Positions 23,706 through 38,213 of a stretch of DNA of 64,000 nucleotides are shown here, piece by piece (within the stretch, counting starts at the first letter, position 1; every line of letters begins with the position of its first letter). The notes below the pieces were generated by a model. The model was not told the origin of the DNA, searched no databases, and saw only the letters and a list, made by a program, of their open reading frames with translations. Origin of the DNA: Halictus rubicundus (lineage: Eukaryota > Arthropoda > Insecta > Hymenoptera > Halictidae); assembly GCF_050948215.1 (NCBI RefSeq), contig NW_027488579.1, positions 1,054,001 through 1,118,000 on the forward strand. Direction: 5' to 3'. The translations under genes were made by a program, and so were the position numbers.

Positions 23706-25268
23706 TCTATAATATCGTATTCTCTATAATATCGTATCCTGTATCCTATCCTATCCTATATCCTATCCTATCCTCTATCCTATCCTATCCTCTATCCTAT
23801 CCTATCCTATCCTCTATCCTATCCTATCCTCTATCCTATCCTATCCTCTATCCTATCCTATCCTCTATCCTATCCTATCCTCTATCCTATCCTATCCTCT
23901 ATCCTATCCTATCCTCTATAATATCGTATCCTGTATCCTATCCTGTAATCTTTCCTATCCTATCATTAATCCTATCCTATCCTCTATCGTCTCCTATCCT
24001 CTATCCTATCCAATCCCCTATGTTATCCTCTATCCTATCTTATCCTCTATCCTATCCTATCCTCCATCCTATCCTATCCTCTATCCTATAATATCCTCTA
24101 TCCTATCCAATCCTCTACCGTCTCCTATCCTGTATCCGATCCAATTCCCTATCCTCTATCCTATCCTATTCTCTATCCTATCCTCCATCGTATCCTATCC
24201 TCTATCTTCTCCTATCCTCTATCCTATCCTATCCTCAACCCTATCCTATCCTCAATTCTATCGTATACTCCATACTATCCTATCCGCTATCCTATCCTAT
24301 CCTCTATCCTATCCAATCCTCTATACTATCCTATCCTCTATCCTATCCTATCCTCTATCCTATCCTATCCTCCATCCTATTCTATCCTCTATCCTATAAT
24401 ATCCTCCATCCTATCCTATTCTCTATCCTATAATATCCTCTATCCTATCCAATCCTCTATCCTATCCTCTATCCTATCCTCTATCCTATCCTATCCTTTA
24501 TCCTATCCTATCCTCTATCCTATCCTATCCTCTATAATATCGTATTCTCTATAATATCGTATCCTGTATCCTATCCTACCCTCTGTCCTATCCTATCCTC
24601 TATCCTATCCTATCCTCTATCCTATCCTATCCTCTATCCTATCCTATCCTCTATCCTGTCCTTTCCTCTATCCTATCCTATCCTCTATCCTATCCTATCC
24701 TCTATCCTATCCTATCCTATCCTATATCCTATCCTATCCTCTATCCTATCCTATCCTCTATCCTATCCTATCCTCTATCCTATCCTATCCTCTATCCTAT
24801 CCTATCCTCTGTCCTATCCTATCCTCTATCCTATCCAATCCTCTATCCTATCCTATCCTCTATCCTATCCTATCCTCTATGCTATACTATCCTATATCCT
24901 ATCCTATCCTCTATCCTATCCTATCCTCTATCCTATCCTATCCTCTATCCTATCCTGTCCTCTTTCCTATCCTATTCTCAACCCTATCCTATCCTCAATT
25001 CTATCCTATACTCCATCCTATCCTATCCGCTATCCTATCCTATCCTCTATCCTATAATAACCTCTATCCTATCCAATCCTCTATCCTATCCTCTATCGTA
25101 TCCTATCCTCTATCCTATCCTATCCTCTATCCTATCCTATCCTATATCCTATCCTATCCTCTATCCTATCCAATCCTCTATCCTATCGTATCCTCTATCC
25201 TATACTATCCTCTATCCTATCCTATCCTCTATCCTATCCTATCCTCTATCCTATCCTATCCTCTATAA
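23706..25268. repeat. About 2.1-kb higher-order repeat, copy 2 (partial)
   Basis: Follows the same order of variant units as 21,611-23,705 and diverges after about 25,000. It has one extra 17-mer early on and one fewer pentamer near 24,710. Confidence 0.8.
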
Positions 25269-25993
25269 TATCGTATCCTCTATAATATCGTATCCTGTAT
25301 CCTATCCTGTAATCTTTCCTATCCTATCATTAATCCTATCCTATCCTCTATCGTCTCCTATCCTCTATCCTATCCAATCCCCTATGTTATCCTCTATCCT
25401 ACCTTATCCTCTATCCTATCCTATCCTCCATCCTATCCTATCCTCTATCCTATAATATCCTCTATCCTATCCAATCCTCTACCGTCTCCTATCCTGTATC
25501 CGATCCAATCCCCTATCCTCTATCCTATCCTATTCTCTATCCTATCCTCCATCGTATCCTATCCTCTATCCTATCCTATCCTCTATCTTCTCCTATCCTC
25601 TATCCTATCCTATCCTCAACCCTATCCTATCCTCAATTCTATCGTATACTCCATACTATCCTATCCTCTATCCTATCCTATCCTATCCTATCCTATCCTA
25701 TCCTATATCCTATCCTATCCTCTATCCTATCCTATCCTCTATCCTATCCTATCCTCTATCCTATCCTATCCTCTGTCCTATCCTATCCTCTATCCTATCC
25801 AATCCTCTATCCTATCCTATACTCTATCCTATCCTATCCTCTATGCTATCCTATCCTATATCCTATCCTATCCTCTATCCTATCCTATCCTCTAACGTAT
25901 CCTATCCTCTATCCTATCCTGTCCTCTTTCCTATCCTATCCTCAACCCTATCCTATCCTCAATTCTATCCTATACTCCATCCTATCCTATCCG

Positions 25994-27094
25994 CTATCCT
26001 ATCCTATCCTCTATCCTATAATATCCTCTATCCTATCCAATCCTCTATCCTATCCTCTATCCTATCCTCTATCCTATCCTATCCTCTATCCGTATCCTAT
26101 CCGCTATCCTATCCTATCCTCTATCCTATAATATCCTCTATCCTATCCAATCCTCTATCCTATCCTCTATCCTATCTTCTATCCTATCCTATCCTTTATC
26201 CTATCCTATCCTCTATCCTATCCTATCCTCTATAATATCGTATTCTCTATAATATCGTATCCTGTATCCTATCCTATCCTCTGTCCTATCCTATCCTCTA
26301 TCCTATCCTATCCTCTATCCCGTCCTATCCTCTATCCTATCCTATCCTCTATCCTATCCAATCCTCTATCCTATCCTATCCTATCCTATCCTATCCTATC
26401 CTATCCTATCCTATCCTCTATCCTATCCTATCCTCTATCCTATCCTATCCTCTATCCTATCCTATCCTCTGTCCTATCCTATCCTCTATCCTATCCAATC
26501 CTCTATCCTATCCTATCCTCTATCCTATCCTATCCTCTATCCTATCCTATCCTCTATAATATCGTATCCACTATAATATCGTATCCTGTATCCTATCCTG
26601 TAATCTTTCCTATCCTATCATTAATCCTATCCTATCCTCTATCGTCTCCTATCCTCTATCCTATCCAATCCCCTATGTTATCCTCTATCCTATCTTATCC
26701 TCTATCCTATCCTATCCTCCATCCTATCCTATCCTCTATCCTATAATATCCTCTATCCTATCCAATCCTCTACCGTCTCCTATCCTGTATCCGATCCAAT
26801 CCCCTATCCTCTATCCTATCCTATTCTCTATCCTATCCTCCATCGTATCCTATCCTCTATCCTATCCTATCCTCTATCTTCTCCTATCCTCTATCCTATC
26901 CTATCCTCAACCCTATCCTATCCTCAATTCTATCGTATACTCCATACTATCCTATCCGCTATCCTATCCTATCCTCTATCCTATCCAATCCTCTATACTA
27001 TCCTATCCTCTATCCTATCCTATCCTCTATCCTATTCTATCCTCCATCCTATTCTATCCTCTATCCTATAATATCCTCCATCCTATCCTATTCT
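25994..27094. repeat. 1101-bp tandem duplication, copy 1
   Basis: Repeats directly at 27,095-28,195. The spacing is exactly 1101 for the CGTATCCTATCCGC unit (26,091/27,192) and for a 50-bp pentamer run (26,366/27,467), and the rare TATCCACTATAATATCG variant also recurs. A visible difference is CTATTCTATCCTCC near 27,035 versus CTATCCTATCCTCC in copy 2. Confidence 0.9.
26366..26415. repeat. Pure CTATC run, 10 copies
   Basis: Fifty bases of CTATC following CCAATCCT. Identical in length to the run at 27,467-27,516 in the neighbouring duplicate. Confidence 0.9.
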
Positions 27095-28195
27095 CTATCC
27101 TATCCTATCCTCTATCCTATAATATCCTCTATCCTATCCAATCCTCTATCCTATCCTCTATCCTATCCTCTATCCTATCCTATCCTCTATCCGTATCCTA
27201 TCCGCTATCCTATCCTATCCTCTATCCTATAATATCCTCTATCCTATCCAATCCTCTATCCTATCCTCTATCCTATCTTCTATCCTATCCTATCCTTTAT
27301 CCTATCCTATCCTCTATCCTATCCTATCCTCTATAATATCGTATTCTCTATAATATCGTATCCTGTATCCTATCCTATCCTCTGTCCTATCCTATCCTCT
27401 ATCCTATCCTATCCTCTATCCCGTCCTATCCTCTATCCTATCCTATCCTCTATCCTATCCAATCCTCTATCCTATCCTATCCTATCCTATCCTATCCTAT
27501 CCTATCCTATCCTATCCTCTATCCTATCCTATCCTCTATCCTATCCTATCCTCTATCCTATCCTATCCTCTGTCCTATCCTATCCTCTATCCTATCCAAT
27601 CCTCTATCCTATCCTATCCTCTATCCTATCCTATCCTCTATCCTATCCTATCCTCTATAATATCGTATCCACTATAATATCGTATCCTGTATCCTATCCT
27701 GTAATCTTTCCTATCCTATCATTAATCCTATCCTATCCTCTATCGTCTCCTATCCTCTATCCTATCCAATCCCCTATGTTATCCTCTATCCTATCTTATC
27801 CTCTATCCTATCCTATCCTCCATCCTATCCTATCCTCTATCCTATAATATCCTCTATCCTATCCAATCCTCTACCGTCTCCTATCCTGTATCCGATCCAA
27901 TCCCCTATCCTCTATCCTATCCTATTCTCTATCCTATCCTCCATCGTATCCTATCCTCTATCCTATCCTATCCTCTATCTTCTCCTATCCTCTATCCTAT
28001 CCTATCCTCAACCCTATCCTATCCTCAATTCTATCGTATACTCCATACTATCCTATCCGCTATCCTATCCTATCCTCTATCCTATCCAATCCTCTATACT
28101 ATCCTATCCTCTATCCTATCCTATCCTCTATCCTATCCTATCCTCCATCCTATTCTATCCTCTATCCTATAATATCCTCCATCCTATCCTATTCT
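27095..28195. repeat. 1101-bp tandem duplication, copy 2
   Basis: Head-to-tail copy of 25,994-27,094 with all diagnostic variants in order and the same total length. Confidence 0.9.
27467..27516. repeat. Pure CTATC run, 10 copies
   Basis: Second copy of the 50-bp pentamer run, at the same position in the 1101-bp repeat. Confidence 0.9.
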
Positions 28196-28547
28196 CTATC
28201 CTATAATATCCTCTATCCTATCCAATCCTCTATCCTATCCTCTATCCTATCCTCTATCCTATCCTATCCTTTATCCTATCCTATCCTCTATCCTATCCTA
28301 TCCTCTATAATATCGTATCCTCTATAATATCGTATCCTGTATCCTATCCTATCCTCTGTCCTATCCTATCCTCTATCCTATCCTATCCTCTATCCTATCC
28401 TATCCTCTATCCTATCCTATCCTCTATCCTGTCCTTTCCTCTATCCTATCCTATCCTCTATCCTATCCTATCCTCTATCCTATCCTATCCTATCCTATAT
28501 CCTATCCTATCCTCTATCCTATCCTATCCTCTATCCTATCCTATCCT

Positions 28548-28596
28548 CTATCCTATCCTATCCTATCCTATCCTATCCTATCCTATCCTATCCTAT
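28548..28596. repeat. Pure CTATC run, about 49 bp
   Basis: Uninterrupted pentamers ending at CTATATCC, with consensus 17-mers on both sides. Confidence 0.9.
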
Positions 28597-28759
28597 ATCC
28601 TATCCTATCCTCTATCCTATCCTATCCTCTATCCTATCCTATCCTCTATCCTATCCTATCCTCTATCCTATCCTATCCTCTATCCTATCCTATCCTCTGT
28701 CCTATCCTATCCTCTATCCTATCCAATCCTCTATCCTATCCTATCCTCTATCCTATCCT

Positions 28760-29960
28760 ATCCTATATCCTATCCTATCCTCTATCCTATCCTATCCTTC
28801 TCTCCTATCCTATCCTCTATCCTATCCTATCCTCTATCCTATCCTATCCTCTATCCTATCCTATCCTCTATCCTATCCTATCCTCTATCCTATCCTATCC
28901 TCTATCCTATCCTATCCTCTATCCTATCCTATCCTCTGTCCTATCCTATCCTCTATCCTATCCAATCCTCTATCCTATCCTATCCTCTATCCTATCCTAT
29001 CCTCTATGCTATACTATCCTATATCCTATATCCTATCCTATCCTCTATCCTATCCTATCCTCTATCCTATCCTATCCTCTATCCTATCCTGTCCTCTTTC
29101 CTATCCTATCCTCAACCCTATCCTATCCTCAATTCTATCCTATACACCATCCTATCCTATCCGCTATCCTATCCTATCCTCTATCCTATAATAACCTCTA
29201 TCCTATCCAATCCTCTATCCTATCCTCTATCCTATCCTCTATCCTATCCTATCCTCTATCCTATCCTATCCTCTATCCTATCCTATCCTCTATCCTATCC
29301 AATCCTCTATCCTATCCTATCCTCTATCCTATCCTATCCTATATCCTATCCTATCCTCTATCCTATCCTATCCTTCTCTCCTATCCTATCCTCTATCCTA
29401 TCCTATCCTCTATCCTATCCTATCCTCTATCCTATCCTATCCTCTATCCTATCCTATCCTCTATCCTATCCTATCCTCTATCCTATCCTATCCTCTATCC
29501 TATCCTATCCTCTGTCCTATCCTATCCTCTATCCTATCCAATCCTCTATCCTATCCTATCCTCTATCCTATCCTATCCTCTATGCTATACTATCCTATAT
29601 CCTATATCCTATCCTATCCTCTATCCTATCCTATCCTCTATCCTATCCTATCCTATATCCTATCCTATCCTCTATCCTATCCTATCCTCTATCCTATCCT
29701 ATCCTCTATCCTATCCTCTCCTCTTTCCTATCCTATCCTCAACCCTATCCTATCCTCAATTCTATCCTATACTCCATCCTATCCTATCCGCTATCCTATC
29801 CTATCCTCTATCCTATAATATCCTCTATCCTATCCAATCCTCTATCCTATCCTCTATCCTATCCTCTATCCTATCCTATCCTCTATCCGTATCCTATCCG
29901 CTATCCTATCCTATCCTCTATCCTATAATATCCTCTATCCTATCCAATCCTCTATCCTAT
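28760..29960. repeat. 576-bp tandem duplication (two copies)
   Basis: The rare TTCTCTCC unit occurs at 28,798 and 29,374, and CTATGCTATAC at about 29,005 and 29,581, both 576 bp apart. Copy 2 then carries an extra 51 bp (three 17-mers) before the two resume the same order. Outer boundaries are approximate. Related TTCTCTCC units recur at 31,175, 34,649 and 34,728. Confidence 0.75.
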
Positions 29961-30150
29961 CCTCTATCCTATCCTATCCTTTATCCTATCCTATCCTCTA
30001 TCCTATCCTATCCTCTATAATATCGTATTCTCTATAATATCGTATCCTGTATCCTATCCTATCCTCTGTCCTATCCTATCCTCTATCCTATCCTATCCTC
30101 TATCCCGTCCTATCCTCTATCCTATCCTATCCTCTATCCTATGCAATCCT

Positions 30151-30209
30151 CTATCCTATCCTATCCTATCCTATCCTATCCTATCCTATCCTATCCTATC
30201 CTATCCTAT
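30151..30209. repeat. Pure CTATC run, 59 bp
   Basis: Follows the rare CTATGCAATCCT variant and ends at CTATATCC. The same context recurs at 33,972, 3821 bp away. Confidence 0.9.
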
Positions 30210-31249
30210 ATCCTATACTATCCTCTATCCTATCCTATCCTCTATCCTATCCTATCCTATATCCTATACTATCCTCTATCCTATCCTATCCTCTATCCTA
30301 TCCTATCCTCTATCCTATCCTATCCTCTATCCTATCCTATCCTCTATAATATCGTATCCTCTATAATATCGTATCCTGTATCCTATCCTGTAATCTTTCC
30401 TATCCTATCATTAATCCTATCCTATCCTCTATCGTCTCCTATCCTCTATCCTATCCAATCCCCTATGTTATCCTCTATCCTATCTTATCCTCTATCCTAT
30501 CCTATCCTCCATCCTATCCTATCCTCTATCCTATAATATCCTCTATCCTATCCAATCCTCTACCGTCTCCTATCCTGTATCCGATCCAATCCCCTATCCT
30601 CTATCCTATCCTATTCTCTATCCTATCCTCCATCGTATCCTATCCTCTATCCTATCCTATCCTCTATCTTCTCCTATCCTCTATCCTATCCTATCCTCAA
30701 CCCTATCCTATCCTCAATTCTATCGTATACTCCATACTATCCTATCCGCTATCCTATCCTATCCTCTATCCTATAATATCCTCTATCCTATCCAATCCTC
30801 TATCCTATCCTCTATCCTATCCTCTATCCTATCCTATCCTCTATCCTATCCTATCCTCCATCCTATCCTATCCTCTATCCTATCCAATCCTCTACCGTCT
30901 CCTATCCTGTATCCGATCCAATCCCCTATCCTCTATCCTATCCTATTCACTATCCTATCCTCTATCGTATCCTATCCCCTATCCTATCCTATCCTCTATC
31001 TTCTCCTATCCTCTATCCTATCCTATCCTCTATCCTGTCCTATCCTCTATCCTATCCTATCCTCTATCCTATCCAATCCTCTATCCTATCCTATCCTATC
31101 CTATCCTATATCCTATCCTATCCTCTATCCTATCCTATCCTATATCCTATCCTATCCTCTATCCTATCCTATCCTTCTCTCCTATCCTATCCTCTATCCT
31201 ATCCTATCCTCTATCCTATCCTATCCTCTATCCTATCCTATCCTCTATT

Positions 31250-31313
31250 CTATCCTATCCTATCCTATCCTATCCTATCCTATCCTATCCTATCCTATCC
31301 TATCCTATCCTAT
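31250..31313. repeat. Pure CTATC run, 64 bp
   Basis: Preceded by a CTCTATT variant. An equal-length run in the same context lies at 34,803-34,866, 3553 bp downstream, marking a longer-range duplicated block. Confidence 0.9.
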
Positions 31314-33971
31314 ATCCTATCCTATCCTCTATCCTATCCTATCCTCTATCCTATCCTATCCTGTATCCTATCCTATCCTCTATCCTATAATATCCTCTAT
31401 CCTATCCAATTCTCTATCCTATCCTCTATCCTATCCTCTATCCTATCCTATCCTCTATCCGTATCCTATCCGCTATCCTATCCTATCCTCTATCCTATAA
31501 TATCCTCTATCCTATCCTATCCTCTATCCTATCCTCTATCCTATCCTCTATCCTATCCTATCCTTTATCCTATCCTATCCTCTATCCTATCCTATCCTCT
31601 ATAATATCGTATTCTCTATAATATCGTATCCTGTATCCTATCCTATCCTCTGTCCTATCCTATCCTCTATCCTATCCTATCCTCTATCCTATCCTATCCT
31701 CTATCCTATCCTATCCTCTATCCTGTCCTATCCTCTATCCTATCCTATCCTCTATCCTATCCAATCCTCTATCCTATCCTATCCTATCCTATCCTATATC
31801 CTATCCTATCCTCTATCCTATCCTATCCTCTATCCTATCCTATCCTCTATCCTATCCTATCCTCTATCCTATCCTATCCTCTATCCTATCCTATCCTGTA
31901 TCCTATCCTATCCTCTATCCTATCCTATCCTCTATAATATCGTATCCTGTATCCTATCCTGTAATCTTTCCTATCCTATCATTAATCCTATCCTATCCTC
32001 TATCGTCTCCTATCCTCTATCCTATCCAATCCCCTATGTTATCCTCTATCCTATCTTATCCTCTATCCTATCCTATCCTCTATCCTATCCTATCCTCTAT
32101 CCTATCCTATCCTCTATCCTATCCTATCCTCTATAATATCGTATCCTCTATAATATCGTATCCTGTATCCTATCCTGTAATCTTTCCTATCCTATCATTA
32201 ATCCTATCCTATCCTCTATCGTCTCCTATCCTCTATCCTATCCAATCCCCTATGTTATCCTCTATCCTATCTTATCCTCTATCCTATCCTATCCTCCATC
32301 CTATCCTATCCTCTATCCTATAATATCCTCTATCCTATCCAATCCTCTACCGTCTCCTATCCTGTATCCGATCCAATCCCCTATCCTCTATCCTATCCTA
32401 TTCTCTATCCTATCCTCCATCGTATCCTATCCTCTATCCTATCCTATCCTCTATCTTCTCCTATCCTCTATCCTATCCTATCCTCATACCTATCCTATCC
32501 TCAATTCTATCGTATACTCCATACTATCCTATCCGCTATCCTATCCTATCCTCTATCCTATAATATCCTCTATCCTATCCAATCCTCTATCCTATCCTCT
32601 ATCCTATCCTCTATCCTATCCTATCCTCTATCCTATCCTATCCTCAATTCTATCCTATACTCCATCCTATCCTATCCGCTATCCTATCCTATCCTCTATC
32701 CTATAATATCATCTATCCTATCCAATCCTCTATCCTATCCTCTATCCTATCCTATCCTCTATCCGTATCCTATCCGCTATCCTATCCTATCCTCTATCCT
32801 ATAATATCCTCTATCCTATCCAATCCTCTATCCTATCCTCTATCCTATCCTCTATCCTATCCTATCCTTTATCCTATCCTATCCTCTATCCTATCCTATC
32901 CTCTATAATATCGTATTCTCTATAATATCGTATCCTGTATCCTATCCTATCCTATATCCTATCCTATCCTCTATCCTATCCTATCCTCTATCCTATCCTA
33001 TCCTCTATCCTATCCTATCCTCTATCCTATCCTATCCTCTATCCTATCCTATCCTCTATCCTATCCTATCCTCTATAATATCGTATCCTGTATCCTATCC
33101 TGTAATCTTTCCTATCCTATCATTAATCCTATCCTATCCTCTATCGTCTCCTATCCTCTATCCTATCCAATCCCCTATGTTATCCTCTATCCTATCTTAT
33201 CCTCTATCCTATCCTATCCTCCATCCTATCCTATCCTCTATCCTATAATATCCTCTATCCTATCCAATCCTCTACCGTCTCCTATCCTGTATCCGATCCA
33301 ATTCCCTATCCTCTATCCTATCCTATTCTCTATCCTATCCTCCATCGTATCCTATCCTCTATCTTCTCCTATCCTCTATCCTATCCTATCCTCAACCCTA
33401 TCCTATCCTCAATTCTATCGTATACTCCATACTATCCTATCCTCTATCCTATCCTATCCTATCCTATCCTATCCTATATCCTATCCTATCCTCTATCCTA
33501 TCCTATCCTCTATCCTATCCTATCCTCTATCCTATCCTGTCCTCTTTCCTATCCTATCCTCAACCCTATCCTATCCTCAATTCTATCCTATACTCCATCC
33601 TATCCTATCCGCTATCCTATCCTATCCTCTATCCTATAATATCCTCTATCCTATCCAATCCTCTATCCTATCCTCTATCCTATCCTCTATCCTATCCTAT
33701 CCTCTATCCGTATCCTATCCGCTATCCTATCCTATCCTCTATCCTATAATATCCTCTATCCTATCCAATCCTCTATCCTATCCTCTATCCTATCCTATCC
33801 TTTATCCTATCCTATCCTCTATCCTATCCTATCCTCTATAATATCGTATTCTCTATAATATCGTATCCTGTATCCTATCCTATCCTCTGTCCTATCCTAT
33901 CCTCTATCCTATCCTATCCTCTATCCCGTCCTATCCTCTATCCTATCCTATCCTCTATCCTATGCAATCCT

Positions 33972-34025
33972 CTATCCTATCCTATCCTATCCTATCCTAT
34001 CCTATCCTATCCTATCCTATCCTAT
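33972..34025. repeat. Pure CTATC run, 54 bp
   Basis: Same CTATGCAATCCT entry as the 30,151 run but one pentamer shorter, showing copy-number change between duplicated blocks. Confidence 0.9.
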
Positions 34026-34802
34026 ATCCTATACTATCCTCTATCCTATCCTATCCTCTATCCTATCCTATCCTCTATCCTATCCTATCCTCTATCCTAT
34101 CCTATCCTCTATCCTATCCTATCCTCTATCCTATCCTATCCTCTATCCTATCCTATCCTCTATAATATCGTATCCTCTATAATATCGTATCCTGTATCCT
34201 ATCCTGTAATCTTTCCTATCCTATCATTAATCCTATCCTATCCTCTATCGTCTCCTATCCTCTATCCTATCCAATCCCCTATGTTATCCTCTATCCTATC
34301 TTATCCTCTATCCTATCCTATCCTCCATCCTATCCTATCCTCTATCCTATAATATCCTCTATCCTATCCAATCCTCTACCGTCTCCTATCCTGTATCCGA
34401 TCCAATCCCCTATCCTCTATCCTATCCTATTCTCTATCCTATCCTCCATCGTATCCTATCCTCTATCCTATCCTATCCTCTATCTTCTCCTATCCTCTAT
34501 CCTATCCTATCCTCTATCCTGTCCTATCCTCTATCCTATCCTATCCCCTATCCTATCCAATCCTCTATCCTATCCTATCCTATCCTATCCTATATCCTAT
34601 CCTATCCTCTATCCTATCCTATCCTATATCCTATCCTATCCTCTATCCTATCCTATCCTTCTCTCCTATCCTATCCTCTATCCTATCCTATCCTATATCC
34701 TATCCTATCCTCTATCCTATCCTATCCTTCTCTCCTATCCTATCCTCTATCCTATCCTATCCTCTATCCTATCCTATCCTCTATCCTATCCTATCCTCTA
34801 TT

Positions 34803-34866
34803 CTATCCTATCCTATCCTATCCTATCCTATCCTATCCTATCCTATCCTATCCTATCCTATCCTAT
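34803..34866. repeat. Pure CTATC run, 64 bp
   Basis: Same length and same CTCTATT entry as 31,250-31,313. Confidence 0.9.
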
Positions 34867-36885
34867 ATCCTATCCTATCCTCTATCCTATCCTATCCTCT
34901 ATCCTATCCTATCCTGTATCCTATCCTATCCTCTATCCTATAATATCCTCTATCCTATCCAATTCTCTATCCTATCCTCTATCCTATCCTCTATCCTATC
35001 CTATCCTCTATCCGTATCCTATCCGCTATCCTATCCTATCCTCTATCCTATAATATCCTCTATCCTATCCTATCCTCTATCCTATCCTCTATCCTATCCT
35101 ATCCTTTATCCTATCCTATCCTCTATCCTATCCTATCCTCTATAATATCGTATTCTCTATAATATCGTATCCTGTATCCTATCCTATCCTCTGTCCTATC
35201 CTATCCTCTATCCTATCCTATCCTCTATCCTATCCTATCCTCTATCCTATCCTATCCTCTATCCTGTCCTATCCTCTATCCTATCCTATCCTCTATCCTA
35301 TCCAATCCTCTATCCTATCCTATCCTATCCTATCCTATATCCTATCCTATCCTCTATCCTATCCTATCCTCTATCCTATCCTATCCTCTATCCTATCCTA
35401 TCCTCTATCCTATCCTATCCTCTATCCTATCCTATCCTCTATCCTATCCTATCCTGTATCCTATCCTATCCTCTATCCTATCCTATCCTCTATAATATCG
35501 TATCCTCTATAATATCGTATCCTGTATCCTATCCTGTAATCTTTCCTATCCTATCATTAATCCTATCCTATCCTCTATCGTCTCCTATCCTCTATCCTAT
35601 CCAATCCCCTATGTTATCCTCTATCCTATCTTATCCTCTATCCTATCCTATCCTCCATCCTATAATATCCTCTATCCTATCCAATCCTCTACCGTCTCCT
35701 ATCCTGTATCCGATCCAATTCCCTATCCTCTATCCTATCCTATTCTCTATCCTATCCTCCATCGTATCCTATCCTCTATCTTCTCCTATCCTCTATCCTA
35801 TCCTATCCTCAACCCTATCCTATCCTCAATTCTATCGTATACTCCATACTATCCTATCCGCTATCCTATCCTATCCTCTATCCTATCCAATCCTCTATAC
35901 TATCCTATCCACTATCCTATCCTATCCTCTATCCTATCCTATCCTCCATCCTATTCTATCCTCTATCCTATAATATCCTCCATCCTATCCTATTCTCTAT
36001 CCTATAATATCCTCTATCCTATCCAATCCTCTATCCTATCCTCTATCCTATCCTCTATCCTATCCTATCCTATCCTTTATCCTATCCTATCCTCTATCCT
36101 ATCCTATCCTCTATAATATCGTATCCTCTATAATATCGTATCCTGTATCCTATCCTATCCTCTGTCCTATCCTATCCTCTATCCTATCCTATCCTCTATC
36201 CTATCCTATCCTCTATCCTATCCTATCCTCTATCCTGTCCTTTCCTCTATCCTATCCTATCCTCTATCCTATCCTATCCTCTATCCTATCCTATCCTATC
36301 CTATATCCTATCCTATCCTCTATCCTATCCTATCCTCTATCCTATCCTATCCTCTATCCTATCCTATCCTCTATCCTATCCTATCCTCTATCCTATCCTA
36401 TCCTATCCTATCCTATCCTCCATCCTATTCTATCCTCTATCCTGTCCTTTCCTCTATCCTATCCTATCCTCTATCCTATCCTATCCTATATCCTATCCTA
36501 TCCTCTATCCTATCCTATCCTTCTATCCTATCCTATCCTATCCTCTATCCTATCCTATCCTCTATCCTATCCTATCCTATCCTATATCCTATCCTATCCT
36601 CTATCCTATCATATCCTCTATCCTATCCTATCCTCTATCCTATCCTATCCTCTATCCTATCCTATCCTCTGTCCTATCCTATCCTCTATCCTATCCAATC
36701 CTCTATCCTATCCTATCCTCTATCCTATCCTATCCTCTATCCTATCCTATCCTCTGTCCTATCCTATCCTCTATCCTATCCAATCCTCTATCCTATCCTA
36801 TCCTCTATCTTATCCAATCCTCTATGCTATACTATCCTATATCCTATCCTATCCTCTATCCTATCCTATCCTCTATCCTATCCTG

Positions 36886-37549
36886 TCCTCTTTGCTATCC
36901 TATCCTCAACCCTATCCTATCCTCAATTCTATCCTATACTCCATCCTATCCTATCCGCTATCCTATCCTATCCTCTATCCTATAATAACCTCTATCCTAT
37001 CCAATCCTCTATCCTATCCTCTATCCTATCCTCTATCCTATCCTATCCTCTATCCTATCCTATCCTCTATCCTATCCTATCCTATATCCTATCCTATCCT
37101 CTATCCTATCCAATCCTCTATCCTATCCTATCCTCTATCCTATCCTATCCTCTATCCTATCCTATCCTATATCCTATCCTATCCTCTATCCTATCCAATC
37201 CTCTATCCTATCCTATCCTCCATCCTATTCTATCCTCTATCCTGTCCTTTCCTCTATCCTATCCTATCCTCTATCCTATCCTATCCTCTATCCTATCCTA
37301 TCCTATCCTATATCCTATCCTATCCTCTATCCTATCCTATCCTCTATCCTATCCTATCCTCTATCCTATCCTATCCTATCCTATCCTATCCTATCCTATC
37401 CTATCCTATCCTATCCTATATCCTATCCTATCCTCTATCCTATCCTATCCTCTATCCTATCCTATCCTCTATCCTATCCTATCCTCTATCCTATCCTATC
37501 CTCTATCCTATCCTATCCTCTGTCCTATCCTATCCTCTGTCCTATCCTG
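36886..37549. repeat. 664-bp tandem duplication, copy 1
   Basis: Begins at TCCTCTTTGCTATCC and repeats head-to-tail from 37,550. The spacing is exactly 664 bp at CTTTGC (36,892/37,556), at the pentamer run (37,361/38,025) and at the CTCTGTCC unit (37,518/38,182). A third, partial copy of its beginning starts near 38,611 (1061 bp further on). Confidence 0.9.
37361..37419. repeat. Pure CTATC run, 59 bp
   Basis: Internal pentamer run of the 664-bp repeat, copy 1. Confidence 0.9.
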
Positions 37550-38213
37550 TCCTCTTTGCTATCCTATCCTCAACCCTATCCTATCCTCAATTCTATCCTA
37601 TACTCCATCCTATCCTATCCGCTATCCTATCCTATCCTCTATCCTATAATAACCTCTATCCTATCCAATCCTCTATCCTATCCTCTATCCTATCCTCTAT
37701 CCTATCCTATCCTCTATCCTATCCTATCCTCTATCCTATCCTATCCTATATCCTATCCTATCCTCTATCCTATCCAATCCTCTATCCTATCCTATCCTCT
37801 ATCCTATCCTATCCTCTATCCTATCCTATCCTATATCCTATCCTATCCTCTATCCTATCCAATCCTCTATCCTATCCTATCCTCCATCCTATTCTATCCT
37901 CTATCCTGTCCTTTCCTCTATCCTATCCTATCCTCTATCCTATCCTATCCTCTATCCTATCCTATCCTATCCTATATCCTATCCTATCCTCTATCCTATC
38001 CTATCCTCTATCCTATCCTATCCTCTATCCTATCCTATCCTATCCTATCCTATCCTATCCTATCCTATCCTATCCTATCCTATATCCTATCCTATCCTCT
38101 ATCCTATCCTATCCTCTATCCTATCCTATCCTCTATCCTATCCTATCCTCTATCCTATCCTATCCTCTATCCTATCCTATCCTCTGTCCTATCCTATCCT
38201 CTGTCCTATCCTA
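37550..38213. repeat. 664-bp tandem duplication, copy 2
   Basis: Head-to-tail copy of 36,886-37,549, with equal length and the same order of variants until about 38,200. Confidence 0.9.
38025..38083. repeat. Pure CTATC run, 59 bp
   Basis: Internal pentamer run of the 664-bp repeat, copy 2, identical in length to 37,361-37,419. Confidence 0.9.
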
